Of a DNA stretch of 64,000 nucleotides, positions 25,821 through 37,800 are shown in pieces. Origin of the DNA: Tilletia caries. Taxonomy: Eukaryota; Basidiomycota; Exobasidiomycetes; Tilletiales; Tilletiaceae. The stretch covers positions 1,084,001-1,148,000 of the forward strand of contig JALUTQ010000003.1 of assembly GCA_032718865.1 (NCBI GenBank). The letters are read 5' to 3'. Under the pieces are notes generated by a model. The model saw only the letters and a list, made by a program, of their open reading frames with translations. It did not search any database and was not told where the DNA came from. Numbering within the stretch: the first letter of the stretch is position 1; the number at the start of each line of letters is the position of its first letter. A program made the translations under genes and the position numbers.

Positions 25821-28800
25821 ATGGCTGAGCCTATCAGTATCCCCGCAAGGGCAGTCGTCCTGCCGCTGCCGTACCCGCTCGTCCTCCACCCGGGACTGAT
25901 GCTGAGCATCCCGCAGTCGTACTCCCAGTCGCTCTCCCTCCTCAAGGCAGCCCTCCAGGTGGCCGATGCGTCGCCGAACAGCTCCGGCAGCAACCGCTCA
26001 GCCGCAGACCGGCCCATCGTAGTCGTCTGCGTGCCTACCCTCCGCACTCCTCCGCATGTGCAGCCCCCATCGCCCACAAGAGCGCTGCCCTCGCCTCCCC
26101 CGGGCTCCAGCTCGGACATCGTACAGCCGGTTCGGATCAACGACCTCTTCGACTGGGGCGTCGCTGCTCGCCTGCTTCGTCTGACCCGCCACCCTTCCAC
26201 CCAGACCTGCACTCTGCTCGTCACGGGCCTTCAGCGAGTCCGCATCGATCGATGGCTCTCCATCAAGGCGCCCCTGACGACCAGCGCTCTCGACAAGAAC
26301 AACAGCCTTACCGTGCCCGATGTGCCCGTCCCGCTCGCAGCGATTACTCCCTTCAAGGATCCCATCTCGGGATGGCCAGCAGCATCTGATGTACCCACTC
26401 AGCAATCGAACAAGAAGGACCGCGATCGCGATGTTGAGACGGTTCGTCAGTTCCGCGAGGCTGCCCTCGGCTTGCTCGACGCCATCGCGCAGCTCAACCC
26501 CGTCCAAACGGCCTCGTCTGTCGCTGACCAAGTCGACAAGTTTAAGCCTAATACCAACCCAGATCCCATCGCGCCACCCACTCCCGCGCTTCCCATCTTG
26601 CCGCCCGCGCTCTTGAAGCGCATTCGAGCTTTTGTGAAGGACGCCACCCGACCCGATCACTCTGCCTTCCCGGCCTCTGCATCAGCTGCGGCCGATGTCT
26701 TGATCGGCACCCTCGGCGGCGCATGTCCCTGGGCTTCTCGCGTTTCTCTCCTGTCAGAGTGGGACCCGCGCCAGCGCGTTCGTGCCGCCACAGCTCTCTT
26801 GATCGAAGGCACTCAGCGCGTCAAGACGGCCCGTGAGCTCATCAGCTCACTCAGCGCTCCCCTCAATAAGTCTGCAAAGGAAACTCTGGCGCGCAGTCAG
26901 CTCGAGGCCCTGCTCAACCAGCTCGCTGCCCTCAATCCCAATATCTCCGCCAAGATTACCACTGGAAACACCACCTTCAGTATCGGCAGTGCTCTCGACG
27001 ACAAGGACGGTGACAAGGACAAGGGTGGCTTTGGTATCATATCCATCCGTCAGCCTCAGCGCGGCGAGGACGATGACGCGAACAACAGCAATAATAACAA
27101 CGGCAAGCCAGCCATCATCATCCGCGGTAACCTGCCCGGCTTTGGAGCTCGCTCCCGCGGCAGCTCCGGCAGAGGAGGGCCCTTTGACGGTCCGCCAAGT
27201 GGCGCCTCCCTCGGTGGCAAGCAGGACGGTGGCGAGGATGAAGACGAACTCGGAGAACTCCGTCGGAAACTCGACGAAGCCTCCCTCTCCCCCGAAGCGC
27301 GCAAAGTATGCGATCGCGAACTTAAGCGGCTCGCGCGCATCCCGCCGCAGTCCGTCGAGCGCGGTGTACTTGTCTCGTACCTCGAGGTCATGTCCGAGCT
27401 GCCCTGGGAGCGTGTCTCGTCCGAGGTCGCGCCGGAGAAGCTGAAGATCGGGCGTGATGCGGAAGACTCGCAGCGGCCGAGGAAGAGCATCAAGGCCGGT
27501 GAGGGTCTGGTAGAGCGCGCCAGGCGGATCTTGGAGGAAGACCATTACGGTCTTGACAAGATCAAGAAGCGACTGGTCGAGTACCTTGCCGTGCTCGAGC
27601 TCAAGACGCTTCAGGCTGAAGAGCAGCTCGCCGAGGAGGAGGCTGCGGAAGTCGCTGCCGCTTCGGCAAAGGCAGGAGAGGGTGGAAACAACGCTGCAGA
27701 CCAGACCTCCCGCTCCGATGGGCTGCGATCAGGGGACAACGACGATGATGGCTTCCAGCACCTGGAGGATATCGCTGAGGAGCACCGGGAGGCCAGGGTA
27801 CAGAAAGATCGGGATACGCTCGAGCATGATCGGGCGAAGAAGCGTAGGAAGGCAGCCACTATCAAGGACAAGGGTCCCATTTTGCTACTTGTCGGTCCTC
27901 CAGGCGTCGGAAAGACGAGTATTGCAGTGAGTAGTCGGCTTTCCTCAGCATTATCACCTACGGAAGAGCTTTGTGACTGAATGCGCGTCTTTCTTTTCGT
28001 GGATTCACACAGCGCTCTCTCGCCACTGCACTCCAGCGGCCCCTTACACGTCTCTCTCTCGGTGGTGTCCGCGATGAAGCCGAGATCCGCGGCCACCGGC
28101 GCACCTATGTAGGCGCCATGGCTGGTGCGATTGCAAGCTCGCTCCGCAAAGTTGGGGTCAGCGACCCTGTCATGCTGCTCGACGAGATCGACAAGTTGGG
28201 CAGCGGGAACGGGATGCACGGCGATCCGATGGCTGCGATGCTTGAGGTGTTGGACCCCGAACAAAATCACGCCTTCACGGACCATTACATAAACTGCCCC
28301 ATCGATCTTAGTAGAGGTGAGTAATTGCTTTATTTGCCCCTTTCGCGATTGGCCGGTCACTGACTCGCTTTCATCATGCGCGAACTACAGTCCTCTTCAT
28401 CGCCACAGCCAACTCGCTCGACACGATCTCACCACCCCTTCTCGACCGTACCGAGGTTATCTACGTCAGCGGATACACGATTGACGAGAAGATCGCCATC
28501 GCGCGATCCTACCTCGTCCCCAAGCAAGTCAAGGCCCAAGGTCTCAAGCCGGAGCACATCGTCATCTCCGACGACGTGCTCAGCAAGATCTCCTCAAGCT
28601 ACACGCGCGAGGCGGGTGTTCGGAGTCTGGAGCGTGAGATTGGCTCTGTTGCGAGGGCGAAGGCGGTCGAGTTTGCCGAGGCGAGGAAGGGCGTGAAGGA
28701 CGAGCAGGGCGAGGCGAAGGTGTACGACCCTGTTGTTACCCTTGCGGACGTGGAGAGGATTTTGGGTGTGGAGACGTACGAGCCTGAGGTGGCGGATATG

Positions 28801-29628
28801 GAGGCACGTCCTGGGTGAGTTTTCCCTCGATTGATCGCTTTGTGTTCGTACCTTGCAGGAATGAGCTGACCTCTGTCGAATCTCCTCCGTATCAACCAGT
28901 GTCGCAACGGGTCTCGCATACCAAGGCAGCGGCAACGGCGGTGTCCTCTTCATCGAGACGGCACTCCTCCCTCCCGGCTCTGGCAACGTGAAACTGACGG
29001 GCTCCCTTGGGGACGTCATTCGCGAGAGTGCCGAGCTCGCGATCTCTTGGATCAAGGCCAACGCGTTCCTCCTCGGCATTACCAGTACGCGCGAGTCCGA
29101 GTTCCCCAAGAACGACCTGCACGTTCACTTCCCCTCTGGCGCGGTGTCGAAGGATGGGCCCTCGGCGGGCATTGCGATTACGTGTGCGCTTGTTGGACTG
29201 TTCACTCGGACGGCTATTGATCCTAAGTTGGCGATGACGGGTGAGATTACGTTGCGTGGGCAGGTTACGCCTGTGGGCGGGATCAAGGAGAAGGTTCTCG
29301 GAGCGTGAGTTGCATCACGAAATGTTGTGAACCGACACAGAAGCGTTAAATACTGACTTTGTTACCGTCTTCTTCATGCTCCGCAAAATCCAGACATCGT
29401 GCGGGCATCACCAAGATCCTACTTCCCTACCGGAACCGCAAGGACGTCGAGGCCGACCTGCCAGCCAAGATCAAGGCGGACGTCGAGATTGTTTACATCA
29501 AGACGACGTGGCAAGCCCTCGATGCTGCGTTTGGACATGCCCTGTTCGAGCACGTCGTCGGCCACCACGAAGGTGTTGAGGAAGGTCGCAAGCGGATGAC
29601 GGAGATCGTCGAGGAGCATCGTCTTTGA
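25821..29628 (+). CDS. Lon protease, peroxisomal type
   Basis: ATP-dependent serine protease for matrix protein quality control. Exons 25821-27926, 28013-28316, 28391-28814, 28900-29304 and 29394-29628 give 1,157 residues. It begins with a LON N-domain ([20 protein letters not shown]) without a mitochondrial presequence. ELPWERVS and [18 protein letters not shown] lead into the AAA domain. A roughly 90-residue acidic insert (about 593-680) precedes Walker [10 protein letters not shown] (about 691), followed by LLDEIDKLG and [13 protein letters not shown]. The protease domain has Ser in KDGPSAG (about 1033) and Lys in GGIKEKVLG (about 1075). The N-domain and the insert between YLAVLELK and KGPILLLVG fit peroxisomal Pln rather than Pim1. 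The C-terminus is EEHRL, not a canonical SKL, so targeting is uncertain. Confidence 0.9.
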
Positions 29629-30300
29629 GCCACAAACGGCCCCCGGCTTCTGTTTCTTCTCGTCCTCCCCCGCCCTTCGCTTTTTTGGTTGCCCTCCTCC
29701 CCCCAATTCTCAGAATCATCTGCTTGACTCTTGGGTATGTTTCTTTTCTTTACGGACCGGCGAACCTGGATTGCCTGATCAACAGTCTAGGTGTCTATAC
29801 AAACGGCGGTCCCTTTCCCCCTAACCAGACAATCCATCTGGCTCTCCATCTGTTGTACGCTCTCGCTCACGCCCACGCCCCGTCCTGCTACATATCTTAG
29901 TCCTCTCTTCCCCGATCTTGTTCTGTCTTCGTTTCCTTCCTCTCTTCTTGGGTCTGGAATCAAATGTCTTTTTATAACCATCCTGTTTTTGCCATGATGC
30001 TCTACGATCTACGATCGATATGCTTCTATGCTGTTAGTTGCAGGATATGTATCGTAAGTCGGGACGTATGGCTTGTTCTCTTGTCCCAAGGTCTTTTTGC
30101 GTCCCTTCCTGGGCGTATCAGCAATGGAAAAGCATGAAGCGACGCAAACGTATGTTTCGAAGTCGAAGCTCGCGCCTGAACGCCTAAAGGGCGGGGTCGG
30201 CTCATTGCGAGGTATCAATCAGGGGTTTGGGCAGGCTTAGAAGTCAAAGCCCATCTGTTGCAGGACTTACTCATACCTTTCAGAACGTTTTTCTTCGGCC
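29629..30300. other. Intergenic 3' flank of Lon
   Basis: C/T-rich downstream sequence. No gene or RNA is supported. Confidence 0.5.
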
Positions 30301-30379
30301 ACCAACCCGGATGTGCTCTTCCTCCGCAGCCCAGTAGACGATCCACATTGGGCCACCCTGCAAACGCCAACCACCCACA

Positions 30380-30500
30380 AGATGAACGTTGTCGTCGAGG
30401 TGGATATCTGCTCGGCGGTCACAGCAAACGAGGCATCCTACTGGCGCACGCCTCTATCACGGAAGGGTCGCTTGCTGGAAAATGTGAGCCATTAACTCAC
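30380..30500 (+). pseudogene. Relic with a DICSA-type motif
   Basis: The reading frame VEVDICSAVTANEASYW resembles VQMDICSALTENKATPC read on the minus strand near 38530-38600 and again near 44365-44435. No complete gene surrounds any copy. It is treated as a decayed repeat shared between Lon's downstream flank and the duplicated units. Confidence 0.35.
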
Positions 30501-30619
30501 CACTTCGTGCAGTACGTTGGCTTGCCCCTTTACTGATGATCCAATCTGCTGGTAGCGAAGCAAAATGTCAACTTGTTCGATCAAAGCAACCTGAACATCA
30601 GGCACATCGGTCGGTCGGC

Positions 30620-30760
30620 GCACTTACATCGGTCCTTGAGGAAGAGCCGGACACGAAGGCCAGATGAACAAGTGCAGAGGTGCAGAGTCGGCAGCTGCGG
30701 TGAAAAGGAAGGAGGAGAGCATGGGGAGGCGGAAACGATGGTAAAAGACGTTCTTGTGAA
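30620..30760 (-). pseudogene. Relic of the small secreted-protein family (inverted)
   Basis: On the minus strand the frame FTAAADSAPL...WPSCPALPQGP aligns with VATAANSAPL...CPSCPALSQPS of the secreted-protein genes further right. It is followed by a GTAAGTG donor-like sequence at the same place as their first intron. The expected ATG position is lost and no downstream exon is evident. It is the family member closest to the Lon gene and lies opposite in orientation. Confidence 0.5.
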
Positions 30761-30899
30761 GTTGGTGCGAGGGATTGTGGCAGTAGGCGATGCGTAGCAC
30801 GGCGAGCTGTAGATAGTATTGAAAGGTGTGAACTGTGGTTGGGATAGGGAGCAAGGCATGAATCAGTATGGACGGCATCCGTGTATGTATTCATGCTTC

Positions 30900-32130
30900 A
30901 CCGTACATCGTGGTGACAAAGTCCAAGCCCATCTGACCCTGCAAAATAATCTGAGACCTGAGTGCGCCCGGTACGGCTCAAAGTAAGAGCAGCGAGGCTG
31001 TTGCATATCAGCGCCCCGCTGCTCAAGGAGAAGGCCTCGCCGCCCAGAAGAAGAATCAGCCGATGTGCAGCCGATTTGAGAGATGGCCGAATGATCAAGG
31101 ACGGAGGCAAAGAGCACGAAGACTCGCTCCGGAGGCGATTGCGCACATCGTCAACAGGAGTTGTGAGGCTGAGAGGGTCACGAGGTAGGATGAGGAAGCG
31201 ACGGCGGAACAGGAGCTGGGTCAAATGAAGATGTCAGCAGGAAAGAGGGTCAGAAGGGAGCTATACAGAGATTTTTTTCTTGGATTCTCTCTGTGCTCAT
31301 GTGTGGATCGAGGAAGAACGACGAGAATCAGGACACGAGTGGATAGCCACCATAGGGAGGAGTCCACCATTCTTCAGTTAGATGGCTACTGTTGCTTGAA
31401 GAAGAATCGAGGCGCACGCTTCTTCTCGCATGGCAGCAGATAGTTCCCGTTTGCCTGGGTCAGAGTTGATCCTGCAACTGTGTGGCTCCGACTGAAGTGT
31501 TGCAAACATCCGTGATCATGTGAAGCGACAGAAATTCTCACGGTCGCTGATATTGACTCCTTACGTAAGACGTTGTTGTGTGTTAGATATGAGATCGTTT
31601 CGACAGCCCTTGCCACTTTTTCAGCTCTCCTCTCTAAGCTCTAAGCTCTAAGCTCTAAGTAATTATCAAGTACACAGTAAGCACGAGCTGAAGAGTGAGA
31701 CACTACTGACCTTCGCTTAACCCCATCTTTCGACCGCTCTTTGAACGTTGCAGCATCGAATGTACAGCGACAATGCTTCGAAAATCGTCCGTTTTCCATC
31801 TATTCTTGCGTAAGGCAATTCCAATACATGACCACTCCCCAGCTCTAGAAGACTCCTCAAAATTCAAATCCTCTCTCCTTTGGCTGTTGCTGTGATGAAG
31901 CCACGATTGAAAGGTCCCAGATCTTTTAGATCTCTTTCCGTCTTCGTGTCCACTCCAATAAGTTACAGTTCATCTTTGACGGAAGGCAGCAGGCAGTCCT
32001 GGATGATTATGGAAGTTTGCCAGCTGCCGATGCGTTTCACGTTCGGCGGCTATTGATCTAAATCTGCTCTGGTAGCCATCCACAATGGGACCGCGCAGGC
32101 TGAACTCTGGAGGTACCCAGCACACCGATG
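30900..32130. other. Gene-poor stretch
   Basis: No gene supported on either strand. A CTCTAAG heptamer repeats about four times near 31627-31660. The sequence is probably decayed repeat material like the neighbouring units. Confidence 0.5.
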
Positions 32131-32384
32131 ACCGAACTGGTTCGACTTTGCAAAACGACATGATATCGAACTTGCTGGTACGACCCCTATTTTGGCTGCG
32201 ATGGGAACGATTATACATGTCTTGGACTGCTGTCTGGCAAGGCTTCAAGGTTTCCATCACCCTGTACGGTCTAGATAACGTTCTACGGCAAAGCACCAGC
32301 TGACTCACCTTAACCTCATTCCAACCGCAGTCCACAGCTTCCCGTTCTGTCCATCGCCAACTGTCACACACCCTCACACCAACG

Positions 32385-32615
32385 TCACAAGAAAGTGGTT
32401 TGGCCTCGCTGCCTCCCCCTCCCCTCTCTCTTCTTCTTACCACGGTTGCCAGCTTCGTCCTCCTGCCTACACCTGTCTCCATGGCGCTGCTTGAAGTAGT
32501 AGTGTGAATGCATCGCATCGGTCTGCCAGGTGTTTGGTTCGCGTCTTATCGTACATACAAGTTGAACACTGTTGTTTCGTGATGCGCAGCTTGAAGCTTG
32601 CTCCGGAGAAGCGAA
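32385..32615 (+). pseudogene. Secreted-protein family relic in unit A1
   Basis: Follows the layout of the intact gene: TCACAAGAAAG at the start region, a Leu/Ala/Ser-type pyrimidine-rich segment, a donor-like GTGTGAATGC, then CAG|CTTGAAGCTTGCTCCGGAG matching the second exon start (CTTGAAGCTCGCGCCGGAG). The ATG is lost and stops interrupt the frame. A near-identical relic lies at 35272-35502. Confidence 0.5.
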
Positions 32616-32627
32616 AGTCTCACAGCT

Positions 32628-32935
32628 CGTGGTATGAGATTTATGTATAAGTAATCGGAGCTCGGGTTGACGCCCAGTGTCACTTCTCTATCCATATGAG
32701 TCCGTACGCAAAGCCCGTCTCTTTCGCGTTCATCAAGCCCCGAAGGTACGCCCCGAGGGTCTCGTGGTATGAGATTGACATGTATGTAATCGCAGCTCGG
32801 ATTGACGCACAGTGTTACTTCTATTATCCATATGAGTCCGTACGCAAAGCCCGTCTCTTCCGCGTTTACCAAGCCCCGAAGGTACGCCCCGAGAGTACGC
32901 CCCGAGGGTACGCCCCGAAGGTACGCCCCGAGTCA
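32628..32935. repeat. Promoter-proximal tandem repeats (unit A1)
   Basis: Two roughly 138-bp repeats containing TATGAGTCCGTACGCAAAG, followed by four copies of GTACGCCCCGAG-type words (32882-32932), end about 210 bp before the secreted-protein ATG. The same block occurs at 35514-35821, and a rearranged version at 41310-41665. Its conserved position suggests a regulatory role; this is inference. Confidence 0.6.
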
Positions 32936-33144
32936 AGTATCAGTCCGAATCCGAGCTTCATCATATGTATGTACCAGCCACAGCAAAACGCACGGAGAGT
33001 AAGAAAGGTACATATACGGGTCTGCCGTCTAAAACTGATCGTATCCTTCCATCCTTCTCCCATTCAAACTTCACAGTCTCTTCTTCAGCTCCTCACGCTG
33101 CACATCCTACTGCAACACCCCCCTCACATCAGCTTCACGAGAAA

Positions 33145-33706
33145 ATGATTTGCACTCGCTCCCTCGCCCTTCTCCTTTCCCTCCTTCTGGTCGCCACAGC
33201 TGCCAATTCGGCGCCTCTGCCCACATCGAACTGTCCTTCCTGCCCGGCTCTTTCTCAGCCGTCCAGCGTGAGTGCACGGAATCGACTTGCGAGATGTCCG
33301 GATGTCTTCGATCGGTCAGGCTGACACTTTGTTCGGTAACCTGCAGCTTGAAGCTCGCGCCGGAGGAGAAGAGGGTGTCAGCGGGGCAAAAGAACTCCTG
33401 GATGGCGGTCACGGTGAGTGCTCATGTATCCAGGAAGCGAATCTTTAACAACAGGTGCATCTGACGACTGACAGCGTTCGTCTCGTCTGGTGGATGTGCG
33501 GTGCAGGCAAATCCGAGGTGGACGAGTGGAGGGCCGAAGTGTCGAAGTATCGAAGCTATGGTTCGGGTCTGACGGAGGGAGGTCAGCAGTACGTCGAAGG
33601 TCTGGAGAAGCTGATTAAAGCAGCCGAACAGCAAGAAAAACTGGACCAGTGGAGGGCCGAAGTGGCGAGGCTTCGAAGCCTGTTCCGAAGTCAGCAGCGA
33701 CCCTGA
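33145..33706 (+). CDS. Small secreted coiled-coil protein, divergent paralogue (copy 1)
   Basis: Exons 33145-33267, 33347-33413 and 33507-33706 give 129 residues. The signal peptide MICTRSLALLLSLLLVATA with a likely cut after NSA is followed by a short mature N-terminus with CPSC. Exons 1-2 are almost identical to the other copies. Exon 3 differs: GKSEVDEWRAEVSKYRSYGS, LTEGGQQYVEGLEKLIKAAE, then WRAEVARLRSLF. It keeps the family repeat WRAE-x4-R-x2-G-x2-LT-[ED]-x-G but stops after one and a half repeats. Predicted helical and extracellular. No homologue recognised; small size, secretion and tandem amplification are features of candidate effectors, which is inference only. Confidence 0.68.
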
Positions 33707-34172
33707 CGATGTCTTCGCTATGGATGTGACCGCGTTTCATGCACCCTGCACGGCTTCCGTTCGGTGGCCTCAGAAATAGAACACTCATGCCGTTCCAAAC
33801 TTCGCTACCCAGCCGCAGTTGCCGCCGTCTATGCCAGGAAGAGACGTTTCTCACACAGCTGACAGAAGAAGTCTTTCAGCCGGAACACATATTTGGAGGA
33901 GCAAAAGGAAAAGAGAAGTAAGAAAGTAAGGAGCAGAGAATGTGAGAGGTGTGCTGCGTGGGCTAGCTTTGTAAAGTAGAGACGACCGAACGATATCTGT
34001 CATTGAGCTCAAAACACATCGCAATTACCTTCGACGCGTCTGCATCGGCACGTTTTCGAAAGCTAGAGCAGAGAAACAAGGCAATCAGGACTCGAGAGAG
34101 ATGGAGCACCGGTACAGACTTGCAGTACAGAGAGAGGAGCGGAAAGACGGATCCAAACCATTCTCACGGACG

Positions 34173-34740
34173 TTAGTCTTCGACGACTTCCATCCATTCG
34201 CTTCTGGCCTTCCTCGTCACCGTCGTGGCGTCCGACGACGTAAGGCAACGTTGAGAGCTTGCCATGTGATCTTGCGACGGGAAGAATCTCGACGTCCGAC
34301 TTTCCCTTCGCCGGGCAGACCGACCTCGAAGTCCTTGTGATTTCGATACGGAACCAGGATCTTGGTGATGTCCGCACGACATCTGGACATCCGGAACATG
34401 AATACGGAAGTAACGTCAGTATCAACGCATTTGCATGGGCTCACACATTCCCTGATTGTCACTCACGCTACAAGTACCCTATCCTTGATCCCTTCCAGCG
34501 TGAATCGTCCTCGCAACGTATATCACCCATCATCGCCAACTTGGCCAACTTGGGATCGATAGCCATCCGACGGAACAGCTCAACGAGCGCACACGTAACC
34601 GCAATGCCCGCCGAGGGCTCATCTTTCGAGACCGTGCCGGGGAGGAAACCGTTCCTGGGAGCTCGGACTCGCACGTACTGGTAATGTCGAGGAGAAACGC
34701 GTTGGCTTCCATTCAAGAGATCGAGACGAGCTCTGCACTC
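34173..34740 (-). pseudogene. Lon protease 3'-end fragment (copy 1)
   Basis: On the minus strand KDEPSAGIAVTCALVELF and AIDPKL align with the Lon protease active-site region. After an intron-sized gap with GTGAGTGACAATC at its start, CRADITKILVPYRNHKD, KITWQAL and WMEVVED align with the last Lon exon. Frameshifts and a duplicated AKLA segment disable it. The conserved intron position shows it derives from genomic DNA. Confidence 0.78.
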
Positions 34741-35271
34741 CCGCCGCTGAAGTTTTTGCACTTCTGTTCGAGGTCTTGACCAAGTGCGTTCGCATTCCTG
34801 CCTCTCTCGTCCCCGGTCTTCGTTTTTTCCGCACAGGACACTGACCAGATCATAAGTTCATGGTCACTAGTCACTCCTAGGTAATTTCTTACATTCGTTT
34901 CTGCTGACATCTTCCCCTTTCCTCTCCTCCTCCTCTTCCGCCCTGGTTTCCGTCTGCAATGGGTCTACACAGGCTGAACGTATTCTCCACAGGAAGTTTC
35001 CAGCGTTTCCAGGCCACCGAAGTAATGCGACTTTGCAAAACGACATGATATCGACCTTGCTGGTACGACCCCTATTTTGGATGCGATGGGAACGATTATA
35101 CATGTCTTGGACTGCTGTCTGGCAAGGCTTCAAGGTTTCCATCACCCTGTACGGTCTAGATAACGTTCTACGGCAAAGCACTAAGTGACTCACCTTAACC
35201 TCATTCCAACGGCAGTCCACAGCTTCCCGTTCTGTCCATCGCCAACTGTCACACACCCTCACACCAACGTC

Positions 35272-35502
35272 ACAAGAAAGTGGTTTGGCCTCGCTGCCTC
35301 CCCCTCCCCTCTCTCTTCTTCTTACCACGGTTGCCAGCTTCGTCCTCCTGCCTACACCTGTCTCCATGGCGCTGCTTGAAGTAGTAGTGTGAATGCATCG
35401 CATCGGTCTGCCAGGTGTTTGGTTCGCGTCTTATCGTACATACAAGTTGAACACTGTTGTTTCGTGATGCGCAGCTTGAAGCTTGCTCCGGAGAAGCGAA
35501 AA
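35272..35502 (+). pseudogene. Secreted-protein family relic in unit A2
   Basis: Near-identical to the relic at 32385-32615, with the same lost ATG and the same CAG|CTTGAAGC second-exon remnant. Confidence 0.5.
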
Positions 35503-35513
35503 GTCTCACAGCT

Positions 35514-35821
35514 CGTGGTATGAGATTTATGTATAAGTAATCGGAGCTCGGGTTGACGCCCAGTGTCACTTCTCTATCCATATGAGTCCGTACGCAAAGC
35601 CCGTCTCTTTCGCGTTCATCAAGCCCCGAAGGTACGCCCCGAGGGTCTCGTGGTATGAGATTGACATGTATGTAATCGCAGCTCGGATTGACGCACAGTG
35701 TTACTTCTATTATCCATATGAGTCCGTACGCAAAGCCCGTCTCTTCCGCGTTTACCAAGCCCCGAAGGTACGCCCCGAGAGTACGCCCCGAGGGTACGCC
35801 CCGAAGGTACGCCCCGAGTCA
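35514..35821. repeat. Promoter-proximal tandem repeats (unit A2)
   Basis: Same arrangement as in unit A1: two 138-bp repeats and four GTACGCCCCGAG-type words (35768-35818), ending 210 bp before the secreted-gene start. Confidence 0.6.
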
Positions 35822-36030
35822 AGTATCAGTCCGAATCCGAGCTTCATCATATGTATGTACCAGCCACAGCAAAACGCACGGAGAGTAAGAAAGGTACATA
35901 TACGGGTCTGCCGTCTAAAACTGATCGTATCCTTCCATCCTTCTCCCATTCAAACTTCACAGTCTCTTCTTCAGCTCCTCACGCTGCACATCCTACTGCA
36001 ACACCCCCCTCACATCAGCTTCACGAGAAA

Positions 36031-36724
36031 ATGATTTGCACTCGCTCCCTCGCCCTTCTCCTTTCCCTCCTTCTGGTCGCCACAGCTGCCAATTCGGCGC
36101 CTCTGCCCACATCGAACTGTCCTTCCTGCCCGGCTCTTTCTCAGCCGTCCAGCGTGAGTGCACGGAATCGACTTGCGAGATGTCCGGATGTCTTCGATCG
36201 GTCAGGCTGACACTTTGTTCGGTAACCTGCAGCTTGAAGCTCGCGCCGGAGGAGAAGAGGGTGTCAGCGGGGCAAAAGAACTCCTGGATGACGGTCACGG
36301 TGAGTGCTCATGTACTCAGGAAGTGATCCTTTAACAACAGGTGCATCTGACGACTGATAGCGTTCATGGTCTCGTCCGGTGAATGTGCGGTGCAGTCGCA
36401 TACTTGCTCAAACTGTCCGAGGCGTCGGGATATTCGAACCAGGCGGCGCATTATGAAAGCTTAGGTGAGAAGCTGACGGATGGCGGTCGGACCTACGCCG
36501 AAGGTCTGAGGAAGATGGCACACGAAAAAGAAGGTGGAAGCGTGGAGGGCCGAAGCGGCGAGGCTTCGGAACCTTGGTTCGGCGCTGACGGATGCCGGTC
36601 GGAAGCTCGCCGAAAAACTGGAGAAGCAGGTAGACGAAGCCGACCAGCAGGCCAAAGACTAAAGAGGAACATCTCGCCCGAGAAGCCGCCCAACGGGCAG
36701 AACGAGCCCGGCAGTAAGCACTAG
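36031..36724 (+). pseudogene. Small secreted coiled-coil protein gene, frameshifted (copy 2)
   Basis: Exons 36031-36153, 36233-36299 and from 36396 match the intact copy at 41864 almost base for base. An extra A in a run (five A's near 36524-36528, four in the intact copy) shifts the frame after residues MAHEK. The last 60 or so codons of the helical region are then replaced by an unrelated Arg/Gly/Pro tail ending at 36724. The signal peptide and first LTDGG repeat are retained. This may be a true mutation or a homopolymer sequencing error. Confidence 0.68.
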
Positions 36725-37255
36725 CCCGGCAAGAAGCACTGGCCACGCAACAGGGTTTTGACCGGTACCAAAGTCAGCAGCGACCCTGACGATGTTCTCG
36801 CTATGGATGTGACCGCGTTTCATACGCCCTGCACGGCTTCCGTTCGGTGGCCTCAGAAATAGAACACTCATGCCGTTCCAAACTTCGCTACCCAGCCGCA
36901 GTTGCCGCCGTCTATGCCAGGAAGAGACGTTTCTCACACAGCTGACAGCAGAAGTCTTCCAGCTGGAACACATATTTGGAGGAGCAAAAGGAGAAGAGAA
37001 GTGGGAAAGTAAGGAGCAGAGCATGTGAGAGGTGTGCCGCGTGGGCTAGCTTTGTAAAGTAGAGACGACCGAACGATATCTGTCGTTGAGCTCAAAACCC
37101 ATCGCAATTACCTTCGACGCTTCTGCATCGGCACAGGAGACACGTTTTCGAAAGCTAGAGCAGAGAAACAAGGCAATCAGGACTCGAGAGAGATGGAGCA
37201 CCGGTACAGACTTGCAGTACAGAGAGAGGAGACGACAGACGGATCCAAACCATTC

Positions 37256-37800
37256 TCACGGACGGTAGTCTTCGACGACCTCCATCCATTCGCTTCTGGC
37301 CTTCCTCGTCACCGTCGTGGCGTCCGACGACGTAAGGCAACGTCGAGAGCTTGCCATGTGATCTTGTGACGGGAAGAATCTCGACGTCCGACTTTCCCTT
37401 CGCCGGGCAGACCGACCTCGACGTCCTTGTGATTTCGGTACGGAACCAGGATCTTGGTGATGTCCGCACGACATCTGGACATCCGGAATATGAATACGGA
37501 GGTAACGTCAGTATCAAGGCATTTGCATTGGCTCACACATTCTCTGATTGTCACTCACGCTACAAGTACCCTATCCTTGATCCCTTCCACAGGCGTGACT
37601 CGTCCTCGCAACGTATCTCACCCGTCATCGCCAACTTGGGATCGATAGCCGTCCGAACGAACAGACCAACAAGCGCAAACGTGACCGCAATGACCCTCAG
37701 AAGGCTCATCTTTCGAGACCGCGCCGGAAGGAAATTGTTGCTGGAAACTCGGAATCGCACGTGCTGGTCATGCCGAGGAGGAACGCGTTGTCTCGCGACG
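37256..37800 (-). pseudogene. Lon protease 3'-end fragment (copy 2)
   Basis: [19 protein letters not shown] and AMTGEI match Lon exon 4; CRADITKILVPYRNHKDVE, TWQALD and MEVVEDYRP-stop match Lon exon 5. The stop codon position corresponds to that of the intact gene. Intron position is retained and frames are broken between segments. Near-identical to copy 3. Confidence 0.8.

Larger units (their letters stand above)
32130..35015. repeat. Duplicated unit A, copy 1
   Basis: About 2.89 kb repeated at 35016-37900 (offset 2,886 at the secreted-gene start). It contains a secreted-gene relic, a promoter tandem repeat, a secreted-protein gene, and an inverted Lon 3' fragment. Identity with copy 2 is near complete over about 32140-33420, lower across the last exon and recovering after it. 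Confidence 0.75.
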
